Of a stretch of DNA of 64,000 nucleotides, positions 1 to 8,501 are shown piece by piece (position 1 is the stretch's first letter; each line of letters begins with the position of its first letter). Under the pieces are notes generated by a model. That model saw nothing but the letters and a program-made list of their open reading frames with translations. It was not told where the DNA came from and ran no database searches. Both the position numbers and the translations under genes were made by a program. This stretch comes from Comamonas sp. B21-038 (lineage in GTDB: Bacteria; Pseudomonadota; Gammaproteobacteria; Burkholderiales; Burkholderiaceae_C): positions 248,001-312,000 of the forward strand of contig NZ_CP092462.1 in assembly GCF_022387135.1 (NCBI RefSeq). Direction: 5' to 3'.

Positions 1-274
1 GGCTGGCGATGCCCGCGACAAAGGGGCTGAGTGCCCCTTCGCCAACGATACCGCCCAGAATGGCCACCGCATTCTGGCCCACCTGCACGACGGTGAAGTA
101 CTCACCGGGCTGCTCCTGGACCTTCATCACACGTTCTGCACGCGGGTCTCCGTCATCCACCATCTGCCGCAAGCGCAGGCGGCGCGAGGCGGCCAGCGCT
201 ATCTCCGCCATGGAGAAAAAGGCGCTGAAGCTGATCAGCAAGGCAATGACAAAGAGACTCTGCGTAAGATTCAT
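1..274 (-). CDS. CNNM/DUF21-type (CorC/HlyC family) membrane protein, N-terminal part only
   Basis: The visible 91 residues start MNLTQSLFVIALLISFSAFF and carry the typical opening of the CNNM (DUF21) domain: a first membrane helix, the SMAEIALAASRRLRLRQM stretch, and a GQNAVAILGGIVGE segment in the second helix. Proteins of this family are inner-membrane proteins with C-terminal CBS and CorC_HlyC domains and are linked to divalent metal (Mg/Co) handling. The gene runs off the left window edge, so the C-terminal domains cannot be checked. No clear Shine-Dalgarno is seen. The start is chosen because it gives the usual family N-terminus. The family call is good; the exact function is not known. 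Confidence 0.8.
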   Translation of the reverse strand, partial: MNLTQSLFVIALLISFSAFFSMAEIALAASRRLRLRQMVDDGDPRAERVMKVQEQPGEYFTVVQVGQNAVAILGGIVGEGALSPFVAGIAS

Positions 275-620
275 AGACGTTCTTGTAGGAGCAGTGCAGA
301 CCGGCTGCTCACATTTTTCGGCAAAAGCGGGGGCAGCGCGCGGGGCGCCGCCGGATTGAATCCGTGTTCAATGGTCGCATGCCCGTCTGGAGACTGGCAA
401 GTGCTTTTGGCAGCAGGCGCCCAAAGCCCACAGCGGGCGGGCGGGGCGCGGTTGGTGCTGCGGTGCCAAGCTTACCCCAGCAGCCTGGCTATGGCGGCTG
501 GCGGGGCCATTGTGTGCCGCCATCAAAGAGCCGCGCAGCGCAGCCAGCAGCAGCGCACAGGCGCAAAAAAGCCGCCTCAAAGGCGGCCTGGGCACACCCG
601 GCAAGCCGGGTGCAGCGCAA
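275..620. other. intergenic region without a gene
   Basis: About 345 bases separate the CNNM gene from grxD. It holds the grxD terminator and presumably the CNNM promoter. The open frames here are short, lack family features and look like GC-rich noise. Confidence 0.6.
565..587 (-). terminator. Rho-independent terminator of grxD
   Basis: On the minus strand a GCCGCC/GGCGGC stem with a five-base loop is followed directly by six T. It lies about 35 bases past the grxD stop and closes the hemA-to-grxD gene run. Confidence 0.85.
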
Positions 621-941
621 TCAGAGCGTCGCCACGAGTTGCTGCAGCTCGCCCGATTCGTACATTTCCATCATGATGTCCGAGCCACCGATGAATTCAC
701 CTTTGACATACAGCTGCGGGATCGTGGGCCACTGGCTGTAGTCCTTGATGCCTTGGCGGATCTCGGGGTCTTCGAGCACATTGACGGTGGTCAGACCACG
801 GGTCTCCACGCCGCTGGCTTTGAGAATCTGAATGGCACGGCCGGAGAATCCGCATTGCGGAAAGCTGGCTGTTCCCTTCATGAACAGCACGATGTCATGG
901 CCTTTGACCAGTTGGTCGATGCGTTGTTGGGTATCGCTCAT
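621..941 (-). CDS. grxD: Monothiol glutaredoxin (Grx4 type)
   Basis: A 106-residue protein with the monothiol active site CGFS at residues 30-33 and the WPTIPQLYVKGEFIGGSDI segment that forms the glutathione-binding cis-Pro loop and GGxD motif. Grx4-family proteins bind a [2Fe-2S] cluster with glutathione and work in iron-sulfur cluster transfer in the cytoplasm. Length and motifs are complete. The residues before CGFS read ASFPQ where many homologues have PxFPM, a mild variation. It is the last gene of a minus-strand run that starts at hemA, 109 bases after prmC, and is followed by a good terminator. Confidence 0.96.
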   Translation of the reverse strand: MSDTQQRIDQLVKGHDIVLFMKGTASFPQCGFSGRAIQILKASGVETRGLTTVNVLEDPEIRQGIKDYSQWPTIPQLYVKGEFIGGSDIMMEMYESGELQQLVATL

Positions 942-1050
942 GGATGGGCTCCGTCGGGGCGTGTGGGTTGCTATGTAATCGGATCAGCGCTGGGATCAGC
1001 TTCCCAGATGTGGGCGGTTTGCCACATATCAAGCGCGGACAGGGTTGCCA

Positions 1051-1917
1051 TTATTTCATGGAAGCCCATTGCCCGCCGCTGGCTCGCTCGATGCCAGCGA
1101 GGTCGTTGCGGCTTTGCACCTGGGCAAAGCCGCGCTGTGCCAACAGCGCGCGCACCCCGTCCGCCTGGTCCCAGCCATGCTCGATCAGCAGCCAGCCGCC
1201 GTCACGCAGGTAGCGGGGGGCGGCATCAATGATGTGGCGGATGTCGTCCAGCCCATCGGCGCCGCTGGTCAGCGCCTGGCGCGGCTCATGGCGCAGTGCA
1301 GGCATGTGCGGGTCATCGTCGCGGATATAGGGCGGATTCGTGATGATGGCGTCAAACGGGCCTTGCAACGCCGACAGCCAGTGGCTGTGCGCCAAGCGCA
1401 GCGGCAACTGCAGCCGCTCTGCATTGGCCTGGGCCACCGCCAGCGCATCGCTGCTGGCATCCACCGCCCATACCTCGGCTGCAGGCCGCGCATGCTGCAA
1501 GGCCAGCGCAATCGCGCCGCTGCCGGTGCCCAGGTCGGCCAGGCGCAAGGCTGGCTGGCCCGGTGCCGCATCGGGCAGCAGCTCCAGCGCCCAGTCCACC
1601 AAGGTTTCGGTGTCGGGGCGCGGGTCCAGCACGCGGGCGTCCACGGCCAGGTCCAGCCCGTAAAAGCCTTTATGGCCGGTCAGATAGGCCACCGGCTCGC
1701 CATCGGCGCGGCGCTGCAGCCATTGCTGCCACTGCGCGGTCTGCGCGCTGCTCAGGCTGTCGCTGTCATGGGTGATGAGCCAGGCGCGCGCATGGGTCGG
1801 TTGGCCGCACAGGTGCAGCAGCAGCATCTGCGCATCGATGCGGGCGATACCCAGCGCAGCGGCTTGCGCCAGCGCCTGGCTGACCGTGACGGGGGTGTTC
1901 GGGGTGGAAGCATTCAT
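1051..1917 (-). CDS. prmC: Peptide chain release factor N5-glutamine methyltransferase
   Basis: 288 residues. PrmC methylates the glutamine of the GGQ motif in release factors RF1 and RF2 using S-adenosylmethionine. The sequence shows the N-terminal helical substrate-binding domain, the SAM-binding motif DLGTGSGAIAL at residues 128-138 and the catalytic NPPY motif at 194-197. The methylation target, RF1 (prfA), is encoded just upstream at 3980-5065. In most relatives prfA and prmC are neighbours; here a 674-codon gene separates them. The start is 29 bases after the stop of that gene, so co-transcription is likely. Confidence 0.95.
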   Translation of the reverse strand: MNASTPNTPVTVSQALAQAAALGIARIDAQMLLLHLCGQPTHARAWLITHDSDSLSSAQTAQWQQWLQRRADGEPVAYLTGHKGFYGLDLAVDARVLDPRPDTETLVDWALELLPDAAPGQPALRLADLGTGSGAIALALQHARPAAEVWAVDASSDALAVAQANAERLQLPLRLAHSHWLSALQGPFDAIITNPPYIRDDDPHMPALRHEPRQALTSGADGLDDIRHIIDAAPRYLRDGGWLLIEHGWDQADGVRALLAQRGFAQVQSRNDLAGIERASGGQWASMK

Positions 1918-1946
1918 GTCGGTGCGCGGTTCGCTGTGGCTGCGGG

Positions 1947-3971
1947 CTAGGGGTTGGCGGCTTGCACAAAAGGCCGCGATTGCAGGATCAGGAGCTGGTC
2001 ACCGGCAAGCGCCCATTCAATATCCTGGGTGCGGCCGCCAAACTGCTTTTCGACCGCAGCAGCGGCATCGGCCAGGCGTTGGACCAGCGCATCGCTCAGC
2101 ACCTGGCGCTGCGCAACGGCCACTTCCTGCACGCCGCCGCCAGGTGCCAGCCGCAGCTCGGTGTCTTCGGCCGAGCGGCTGAGGACCTGCACGGCCTTGC
2201 TGCGGCGCGAATACAGCACCTGCTCTGCGACCCGCCGGCCTTCCACCACGCGGATGCCGATGCCGCGCTTGGCGGCGATGAAGACGCTGTGCGGGGTGTT
2301 GCCCAGCGGATCGCGCGTGACCATCACACCCGAGGCATCGGAATCCACCGCCTTTTGCACCAGCACGGCCATTGCAACAGCGTCCTGTGCAATGCCGGCG
2401 GCGCGGCGCGCCTCCCAGGCTTCGAAGTTGAAGACCGAGGCCCAGACCTTGCGTACGGCATCCTGCAAGGCCGCCTCGCCCTTCACATGGGGCACGGTGG
2501 TGTAGAGGCCGGCGCCGCTGAAGCCGGGCAAATCTTCCGAACTGGAGGAGCTGCGCACAAACACGCCAGCCTGCTGCAGCTGGCTGGTCCAGCGCGCCTG
2601 CAACTGGCTGGCAAAAGCGGCCTCCAGCGGCATCTGTTCGATCTCGGCACGCAGCGCGGCCAAGGCACTGCGGCGCAGCGCGGCATCGCTGTCAAAGCCC
2701 GGCTGCTGCCGCATGCGGGCCACTTTTTCCGCCAGGCCAAAACGCTGCATCGCGCTGGCATAGGCGCCAAAGGGCAGGCAGAAACCGTCGGGCACCTGGA
2801 CCCCGGCAATGCCTGCATGCCGCACTTCGCCGAGGTTGGCGGCCTTGGCCCCGCACTGGCGGCGGTGGCTGGCGCGCAGTGCCGCCAGCGGCTGCAGCGC
2901 GCTGCTGCGCATGTCGGTCTGAATACTGACGCCCGCCAGGCTGCGTTTGAGGGCCGTGCGCTCCAGGGCCTGGCTGCGTTCGGCACCGGTGGCGGCCCGC
3001 AGCTGGTAGTCCTTGGCGCTGACCGTCAGGTGCACCCATTGGCCGTTGTGTGCTGCCAGCAGCTGGCTGGCATCGCGCACATAGGCATTGGGTACGCCCC
3101 AGCCCCTGGCCAGCAGGTTGACATGCGACACCATGGTCGATGGCTGCTCGGTCACCACGCCCGCCACCGGCGGCAGCGCAATCGGTACCTGGCGCAGCAC
3201 CACGATGTCGCTGGACTGCAGGTCCTGCACCTGGTCGATATCCTCCACCAGGCGCAAACGGCCCACGGCCTGGCCAGTGTTCAGCGGCAAAAAGGGCTGC
3301 TGGCCGATCAGCGCACTTTGCGTCACAGCGGGAATGCCTGCGGCGGCCGCCACCTGCTCTTGCGCGCTGGCATTGGCCTTGAACTGTACGGGCGCAAAAA
3401 AATGGCTGCGCAGCTGGGCTTGGGTTTCGCGCAGCAAGGCGCCTGTCAGCTGGTCGCCTTCCCAGAATTCGTAGACAAAGCCGTCGATCTGCGGTTGCCA
3501 GCTCAAGGTGCCCAGGATGAAGCGGCGCCCCGCGTCGCGGTAATTGCGGTTCAGCGCGTCCTTGCCGCCGCGCAGCAAGCCCTGCGCGCGCAGAAAGCGG
3601 TCGTGCAGCTGGTAACGCGGGGTGTTGATGAAATACAGCCGGGCCGCAGGTTGGGCCTGGCGGTCCACCACAAAGATCACATGGGGCTGGGCCAGCGGCG
3701 TGCCGGCGTTGTAGACGCGGGCCAGCTGGTCAAAGGCGGCCTGGCTGGGCAGATCGGCGGCAAAGGGCAGGCTGGCGTGGTGGTCCATCGCCTGTGCGGG
3801 GGAGTAGTTGCCTGGCCTGGCAATCAGCTCCTGCGGCGCGCGGCCATCCTCATACATCGATGGTTTGCGCGCCAGCTGTGCCGATGCGCTGCTGGTGGCC
3901 AGAGCCAGCGCGATGCAACCCGCCGCACGCCAGGCAGCGCGCAACGCCAAACCGGGGTAGGGGCTGGGCAT
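1947..3971 (-). CDS. Exported GWD-like dikinase: phosphohistidine domain followed by PEP/pyruvate-type ATP-grasp domain
   Basis: A 674-residue protein. Residues 1-31 form a Sec-type signal peptide with a likely cut after the SASA segment. Residues about 40-230 are an N-terminal region I do not recognise. Residues 250-300 resemble the mobile phosphohistidine domain, with the SHVNLLAR motif and candidate phospho-His at H283. Residues 373-667 are a PPDK/PEP-synthase-type nucleotide-binding domain: GAKAANLGE, RSSSSSEDLPGFSGAGLY (473-490), then a TQDIEWAL...QSRP C-terminus. The order His domain, then ATP domain at the C-terminus, is that of plant alpha-glucan water dikinases; PEP synthase and PPDK have the ATP domain first. 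ATG at 3971 is chosen because the signal peptide follows and longer frames run through prfA. It begins 8 bases after prfA and ends 29 before prmC. Substrate unknown; an exported ATP-dependent enzyme is odd. Confidence 0.8.
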   Translation of the reverse strand: MPSPYPGLALRAAWRAAGCIALALATSSASAQLARKPSMYEDGRAPQELIARPGNYSPAQAMDHHASLPFAADLPSQAAFDQLARVYNAGTPLAQPHVIFVVDRQAQPAARLYFINTPRYQLHDRFLRAQGLLRGGKDALNRNYRDAGRRFILGTLSWQPQIDGFVYEFWEGDQLTGALLRETQAQLRSHFFAPVQFKANASAQEQVAAAAGIPAVTQSALIGQQPFLPLNTGQAVGRLRLVEDIDQVQDLQSSDIVVLRQVPIALPPVAGVVTEQPSTMVSHVNLLARGWGVPNAYVRDASQLLAAHNGQWVHLTVSAKDYQLRAATGAERSQALERTALKRSLAGVSIQTDMRSSALQPLAALRASHRRQCGAKAANLGEVRHAGIAGVQVPDGFCLPFGAYASAMQRFGLAEKVARMRQQPGFDSDAALRRSALAALRAEIEQMPLEAAFASQLQARWTSQLQQAGVFVRSSSSSEDLPGFSGAGLYTTVPHVKGEAALQDAVRKVWASVFNFEAWEARRAAGIAQDAVAMAVLVQKAVDSDASGVMVTRDPLGNTPHSVFIAAKRGIGIRVVEGRRVAEQVLYSRRSKAVQVLSRSAEDTELRLAPGGGVQEVAVAQRQVLSDALVQRLADAAAAVEKQFGGRTQDIEWALAGDQLLILQSRPFVQAANP

Positions 3972-3979
3972 CGCAGGCC

Positions 3980-5065
3980 TTATTGGTTGACTTCCAGCTC
4001 GGCCAGCAACTCGGCCTCGCGTTCGGACTGCAGCGCTTCCATCAGCTCGCTGAGGTCGCCGTCCATGATGAAGCTGAGCTTGTACAAGGTCAGGTTGATG
4101 CGGTGGTCGGTGACGCGGCCCTGCGGGAAGTTGTAGGTGCGGATGCGGTCGCTGCGGTCGCCCGAGCCGATCAGGCCCTTGCGCATCGCTGCCTCCTTGG
4201 CGGCACGCTCGCTGCGTTCCTTTTCCTGGATGCGGGCCTGCAGCACCTGCAAGGCCTTGGCCTTGTTGCTGTGTTGGCTGCGGCCGTCCTGGCATTCGGC
4301 GACGATGCCGGTCGGCAAGTGGACGATGCGCACCGCCGAATCGGTCTTGTTGATGTGCTGGCCACCGGCGCCGCTGGCGCGGAAGGTGTCGATGCGCAGG
4401 TCAGCCGGGTTCAGCGTAATGGCCTGCTGCTCATCGGGCTCGGGCATCACCGCCACGGTGCAGGCGCTGGTGTGGATGCGGCCCTGGGTTTCGGTGGCGG
4501 GCACGCGCTGCACGCGGTGGCCACCGGATTCAAAGCGCAGGGTGCCGTAGACGTTGTCGCCGCCGTCGATGCGCAGCACCACTTCCTTGTAGCCCCCCAG
4601 CTCGGCCTCGTTGGCGCTCATGATCTCGACCCGCCAGCCCATGCGCTCGGCGTAGCGGGTGTACATGCGGGTGATGTCGCCGGCAAACAGCGCCGACTCA
4701 TCACCGCCGGTGCCGGCCCGCACTTCGACGAAGGCGGGGCGGGCATCGTCCGGGTCCCTGGGCAGCAGCATGCGCTGCAGCTGCGCGGCGAGCTGCTGCA
4801 GCTCGGCCTCGCCATTGCTGATTTCTTCGCGCGCCATGTCGGCCATGTCCGGGTCGGCCAGCATCTCCTTGGCGCCTTCGATATCGGATTCGACCTGCTG
4901 GTAGCGCGCATAGCGCTCGGCCACCGCGGCGACATCGGTGTGCTCACGCGAGAGCTTGAGGAACTGCGGCATGTTGGCCATGATGTCCTCGCGCGAGAGC
5001 AGAAAGTTCAGCTCGTTGAGGCGCTCGGCATAGCGTTCCAGCTGTTGGCGGAGAAAGTCTTTCAT
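3980..5065 (-). CDS. prfA: Peptide chain release factor 1
   Basis: 361 residues, the usual RF1 length. RF1 reads UAG and UAA stop codons on the ribosome and triggers release of the peptide. The stop-codon recognition tripeptide of the PxT type is PAT at residues 189-191, as in RF1 rather than the SPF of RF2. The peptidyl-hydrolysis motif GGQ is at 234-236, inside [15 protein letters not shown]. The modifying enzyme PrmC lies downstream. It follows hemA after 117 bases, the conserved hemA-prfA order. Confidence 0.97.
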   Translation of the reverse strand: MKDFLRQQLERYAERLNELNFLLSREDIMANMPQFLKLSREHTDVAAVAERYARYQQVESDIEGAKEMLADPDMADMAREEISNGEAELQQLAAQLQRMLLPRDPDDARPAFVEVRAGTGGDESALFAGDITRMYTRYAERMGWRVEIMSANEAELGGYKEVVLRIDGGDNVYGTLRFESGGHRVQRVPATETQGRIHTSACTVAVMPEPDEQQAITLNPADLRIDTFRASGAGGQHINKTDSAVRIVHLPTGIVAECQDGRSQHSNKAKALQVLQARIQEKERSERAAKEAAMRKGLIGSGDRSDRIRTYNFPQGRVTDHRINLTLYKLSFIMDGDLSELMEALQSEREAELLAELEVNQ

Positions 5066-5182
5066 GGCGGTCTGGTAGGCAGGGCCTGCGCCGGGGTTGC
5101 CGCAAATGCAGCGATCAATCAGGCAGGCCGAGAAAAGGAGGGGCGGGGGAGCGAGCAGGGGGCGGCAAGCCGCACAGCGTCG

Positions 5183-6499
5183 CTACAAACCCGATTGGTG
5201 GCCGTTGCCACCGCCGCGCTGGCTGCGCAGGAACAGGCGCGACACCATGTCCGCAGTCTGGGCACGTGCCTGGGCATCGCCCGCGTGCAGCTCGGCCATC
5301 GTGCCATGCAAAATCTTTTGCGACAGGCCGCGCGTCAGCGCATCGAGCACCGCGTCCATGTCTTCGCCCTTGGCCAGGCGCTTCTTGGCGCGCTCGATCT
5401 CCAGCGCACGCCAGACATCGGCCTGCGCGTTGATCTGCTGGATCAACGGCACGGCGCCGCCCTCTGGGGCGCGTTGGTCCATCCAGTGCATGAAGCGCTG
5501 CACGCCGGCATCGATGATGGTTTCGGCCTGCACCACGGCAGCCTGGCGCTGCTCCTGGCCGGCCTTGACCACATGGGCCAGGTCATCCACGGTGTAGAGG
5601 TAGATATCGCCCAGGTTCTTGACCTCGGCCTCGATATCGCGGGGAACTGCCAGGTCCACCATGAAGATCGGGCGGCGCTTGCGCTTTTTCAGTGCGCTCT
5701 CGACGGCACCCAGGCCGATGATCGGCAGGCTCGATGCGGTGCAGCTGATGATGGCATCGTATTCGTGCAGATGGTCGGGCAGATCGGCCAGGCGCATCGT
5801 GCTGGCGCCAAAGTGGCCGGCCAGTTTTTCGCCGCGCTCCAGCGTGCGGTTGGCCACTGTGATGTGGGCGGGCTGCTTGGCTGCGAAATGGGTGGCGCAC
5901 AGCTCGATCATCTCGCCGGCGCCGACAAACAGCACGCGGATCTTGGTCAGGTCTTCAAACAACTGGCCCGCCAGACGCACGGCAGCGGCGGCCATGCTGA
6001 TGCTGTGCGCGCCAATCTCGGTGGCACTGCGCACTTCCTTGGCGACGGCAAAGCTGCGCTGGAACAGCTGGTTCAGCGTGGTGCCCAGCGAGCCGGCTTC
6101 TTCAGCGGCGCGCACGGCGTTCTTCATCTGGCCCAGAATCTGGGCCTCGCCCAGCACCATCGAGTCCAGACCGCTGGCGACGCGGAAAGCGTGGCGGGCG
6201 GCCAGGTCGTTCTGCAAGGTGTAGGTGTAGTGCTTCAGCGCATCGGCTGGCAGGTCGCCGCTCTGGGCGAGCCAGCGCAAGGTGTGGTCAAGCGCCGGCT
6301 CTTGGGCGGCGCAGTAGATCTCGGTGCGGTTGCAGGTCGACAGGATGGCAGTTTCCACACCGGCGTGGCTGTGCACACCCGAGATCGTGCTGCGCAAACT
6401 CTGCAAAGTTGGCGCAATCTTGTCGAGTGCAAATGCAAACCGGCCGCGAATGTCGACCGGTGCCGTCGTGTGGTTGATGCCCAGGGCCCAAACTGCCAT
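5183..6499 (-). CDS. hemA: Glutamyl-tRNA reductase
   Basis: 438 residues. HemA reduces glutamyl-tRNA(Glu) to glutamate-1-semialdehyde with NADPH, the first committed step of heme synthesis by the C5 pathway. The protein starts MAVWALGINHTTAP as in other proteobacteria, with the catalytic cysteine at C56 in STCNRTE and an NADP-binding domain around VLFVGAGEM. The start is fixed by this conserved N-terminus. No Shine-Dalgarno is present in the 20 bases before it; a TATAAT box lies only seven bases upstream (6507-6512), so the mRNA could be leaderless or nearly so. It heads the run hemA-prfA-dikinase-prmC-grxD. Confidence 0.96.
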   Translation of the reverse strand: MAVWALGINHTTAPVDIRGRFAFALDKIAPTLQSLRSTISGVHSHAGVETAILSTCNRTEIYCAAQEPALDHTLRWLAQSGDLPADALKHYTYTLQNDLAARHAFRVASGLDSMVLGEAQILGQMKNAVRAAEEAGSLGTTLNQLFQRSFAVAKEVRSATEIGAHSISMAAAAVRLAGQLFEDLTKIRVLFVGAGEMIELCATHFAAKQPAHITVANRTLERGEKLAGHFGASTMRLADLPDHLHEYDAIISCTASSLPIIGLGAVESALKKRKRRPIFMVDLAVPRDIEAEVKNLGDIYLYTVDDLAHVVKAGQEQRQAAVVQAETIIDAGVQRFMHWMDQRAPEGGAVPLIQQINAQADVWRALEIERAKKRLAKGEDMDAVLDALTRGLSQKILHGTMAELHAGDAQARAQTADMVSRLFLRSQRGGGNGHQSGL

Positions 6500-6506
6500 G
6501 TCACAG

Positions 6507-6512
6507 ATTATA
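6507..6512 (-). promoter_or_regulatory. Candidate -10 box for hemA
   Basis: A perfect TATAAT on the minus strand, seven bases before the hemA ATG. I see no convincing -35 at the normal spacing, so the call is tentative. If active, transcription would begin at or next to the start codon. Confidence 0.35.
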
Positions 6513-6578
6513 AAATCTCTGTAAATCCATTGCTTGTCGTATCAGTACCAGCTTGACTTATATCAACCTGCCCGCTCC

Positions 6579-6857
6579 ATGACTGCTAGCACCAGCCTCT
6601 GGCACCTGCTGAATTTCTGCGCACCGGCCGCCTTTTTGGCGCTGTTGCTGGTGTTGGCCCGCTGGGTGTTTGCACGCAAGGCCGCGCCCTTGCTGCCCTG
6701 GTATGGCCAGCTGGCACTGCATTTTCTGGTGGGCTGTGCCGCCCTTTTTGCCGCCCTGCTGTGGCAGGGCCGCGATGGCAGCCTGGCGGGCTATGCGCTG
6801 TTGGTGCTGGCGATGGCCAGCAGCCAATGGGCGGTGCTGGGCAACTGGCGGCGCTGA
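6579..6857 (+). CDS. Small hypothetical membrane protein
   Basis: 92 residues from ATG 6579. Hydrophobic stretches at about residues 10-28, 41-62 and 68-85 suggest three membrane helices (for example LLNFCAPAAFLALLLVLARW). No family is recognised. It is divergent from hemA and ends 69 bases before the next membrane protein gene. The coding call rests on the regular hydrophobic pattern with Arg/Lys caps. A role cannot be given. Confidence 0.55.
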   Translation: MTASTSLWHLLNFCAPAAFLALLLVLARWVFARKAAPLLPWYGQLALHFLVGCAALFAALLWQGRDGSLAGYALLVLAMASSQWAVLGNWRR

Positions 6858-6926
6858 GGCCAGCGACTGCAATTATTTCTGAGGCAGGAGCTATACGTTT
6901 CTTTACAATTCAGACATAATTGTGGG

Positions 6927-8366
6927 ATGACTACCACAACGACCTTGGCAGGCCACCGCTCCCGGTGGCTTTTCTGTATCTGCTTTCTGGCGGTGGGCGT
7001 TGTAGCGGCGGCGCTGGTCTGGGGATCGCAGGCCTTGCTGTTTGCCGACACCAATGATTTTCAACGCGTGGTGGGCCATCTCTACCTGACGCCTCTTGGC
7101 GATGGCGTCCACTGGACGCTGCCCGAGCGCGCGTTCCGCACGCCGGGCAATCCGGAGCTGGCTTCGCATATGTTCACGTTTGCGGGCTGGGTGCAGCGCT
7201 TCATGCCGGGCAACGTGTTTGATCTGTCGCGCACGGCGCTGGCGGCCAAATTGCTGCTGCTGGCCTATGCCGGTGTGCTGGCCTGGCAATGCGCTGTGGC
7301 ACTGCAGCGCGGTGCGCTGGGCTGGGCGGGGCTGGCGCTGGCCTGGTTGGCGGCGTTTTTCATGGCGCACAACATCGGTATGGCGCAGTCGTTCTATGCC
7401 GAATACGCCTGCCTGATCGCGCTGCCGCTGCTGCTGCTGGGCATGCTGGCCTCGCGCCGCGCAGTCCGGCTGGCCGGTCTGGGCCTGGGGGCACTGGTGT
7501 GCGGCCTGGCCAAGGTGCAGTATTTCTATGTTCCGCTGCTGGCGCTGTTGTGCGTCTGGGCCGCGGGCCGCTGGCAGCGCAGCCCGGCCGACAGGGGGCT
7601 GCTCAAGCTGCTGCTGGCGGTGCAGGTACTGTGCCTGGTGCCGCTGTTGATCGGCAAGAACGCCAGTCTCAATGCCTACCATGGCGTCTACCTGGGCTCC
7701 TACATGGTGCTCAGCCCGGCGCAGCTCGATGGCCTGGGCGTGCCGGCCGAGCGCCGTGACTGCATCGGTGTCGATGCCTGGGGCAATGCGCTTTCGGGCC
7801 CCGGCGGCACCCAGGTGCAGCACACGGACCGCGATTGCTACCCGGTGACACCCAAGCTGGGCAAGGGCGATGTGCTGCGGCCCTATCTGCACTACCCGCT
7901 GACCCTGTGGCGCTTGGCCCGCTTTGCGCTGCCCAGCCATTTCACGGTGCAGTACTTCCATGTGTTTCCCGGTAACTTCTACCTCCACCGCCACGAGGGC
8001 GGTGCCCAGCCGGTGACCGATCTGTTGCAGCAGCTGACGCTACTGCGCGACCGCAGCATCACGCCGCTGGCGCCGCTGTTTCTGCTGGCCGCGCTGGCGC
8101 TGTTTGCCGCCAGCCGCTGCCGCCAGGCCGCCCGCATGCGCCCGCTGGCCGCTGGCGGCCTGCTGCTGGCGCTCTTGGTGGTGTCGCAGGTGATCATTGT
8201 GCTGCTGGGCGAAGGTGTGCGCGACATGAGCAAGCACCTGTGGGCGGCGCAGCTGGCGCTGGACATGCTGGTGGTGCTGACGGCCGTGCAAGGCCTGGGC
8301 TGGCTGTGGCTGCTGTGGCGGCGCAAGTCCGCGCCCACTGCCCAGGCGGTGGCAGCTACTGTCTGA
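6927..8366 (+). CDS. Polytopic membrane protein of unknown function (possible GT-C-like fold)
   Basis: 479 residues with about nine predicted membrane helices (roughly 14-36, 102-124, 130-150, 158-175, 184-210, 225-243, 378-396, 407-428, 440-463). There is one hydrophilic loop after the first helix (about 37-100) and a second long loop at about 245-375. An Asp-rich spot, ADTNDF, sits right after helix 1. Helix 1 followed by a large outside loop with an acidic motif and then many helices is the layout of GT-C glycosyltransferases, but I see no sequence signature that proves it. The neighbours give no pathway. ATG at 6927 precedes a short polar N-terminus. Confidence 0.7.
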   Translation: MTTTTTLAGHRSRWLFCICFLAVGVVAAALVWGSQALLFADTNDFQRVVGHLYLTPLGDGVHWTLPERAFRTPGNPELASHMFTFAGWVQRFMPGNVFDLSRTALAAKLLLLAYAGVLAWQCAVALQRGALGWAGLALAWLAAFFMAHNIGMAQSFYAEYACLIALPLLLLGMLASRRAVRLAGLGLGALVCGLAKVQYFYVPLLALLCVWAAGRWQRSPADRGLLKLLLAVQVLCLVPLLIGKNASLNAYHGVYLGSYMVLSPAQLDGLGVPAERRDCIGVDAWGNALSGPGGTQVQHTDRDCYPVTPKLGKGDVLRPYLHYPLTLWRLARFALPSHFTVQYFHVFPGNFYLHRHEGGAQPVTDLLQQLTLLRDRSITPLAPLFLLAALALFAASRCRQAARMRPLAAGGLLLALLVVSQVIIVLLGEGVRDMSKHLWAAQLALDMLVVLTAVQGLGWLWLLWRRKSAPTAQAVAATV

Positions 8367-8501
8367 AGGCGGCGGCGTCAATCCGAAAAAATGCGAGACA
8401 GGGGCCGGTTGTAGAAGCGGGGTGCGCCGGTCATCATGCGGTGCACAGGCCGCGCTTGCGCTGCCCGCCGCTCAACCGATAACAACCCTAGGAGACCCTC
8501 C

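Noticed and set aside
3914..3971. Lipoprotein signal on the dikinase-like protein (Cys at residue 19)
   Set aside because: The residues before the Cys (RAAG) do not make a lipobox; a normal signal peptidase I cut further on fits better.
3972..4295. Longer N-terminus for the dikinase-like gene
   Set aside because: The added residues run through the prfA coding region, are Pro/Gln/Arg-rich, and would bury the signal peptide.
3794..6556. 920-codon plus-strand open frame over prfA and hemA
   Set aside because: Antisense to two essential genes with complete motifs; composition is typical of a GC-driven shadow frame.
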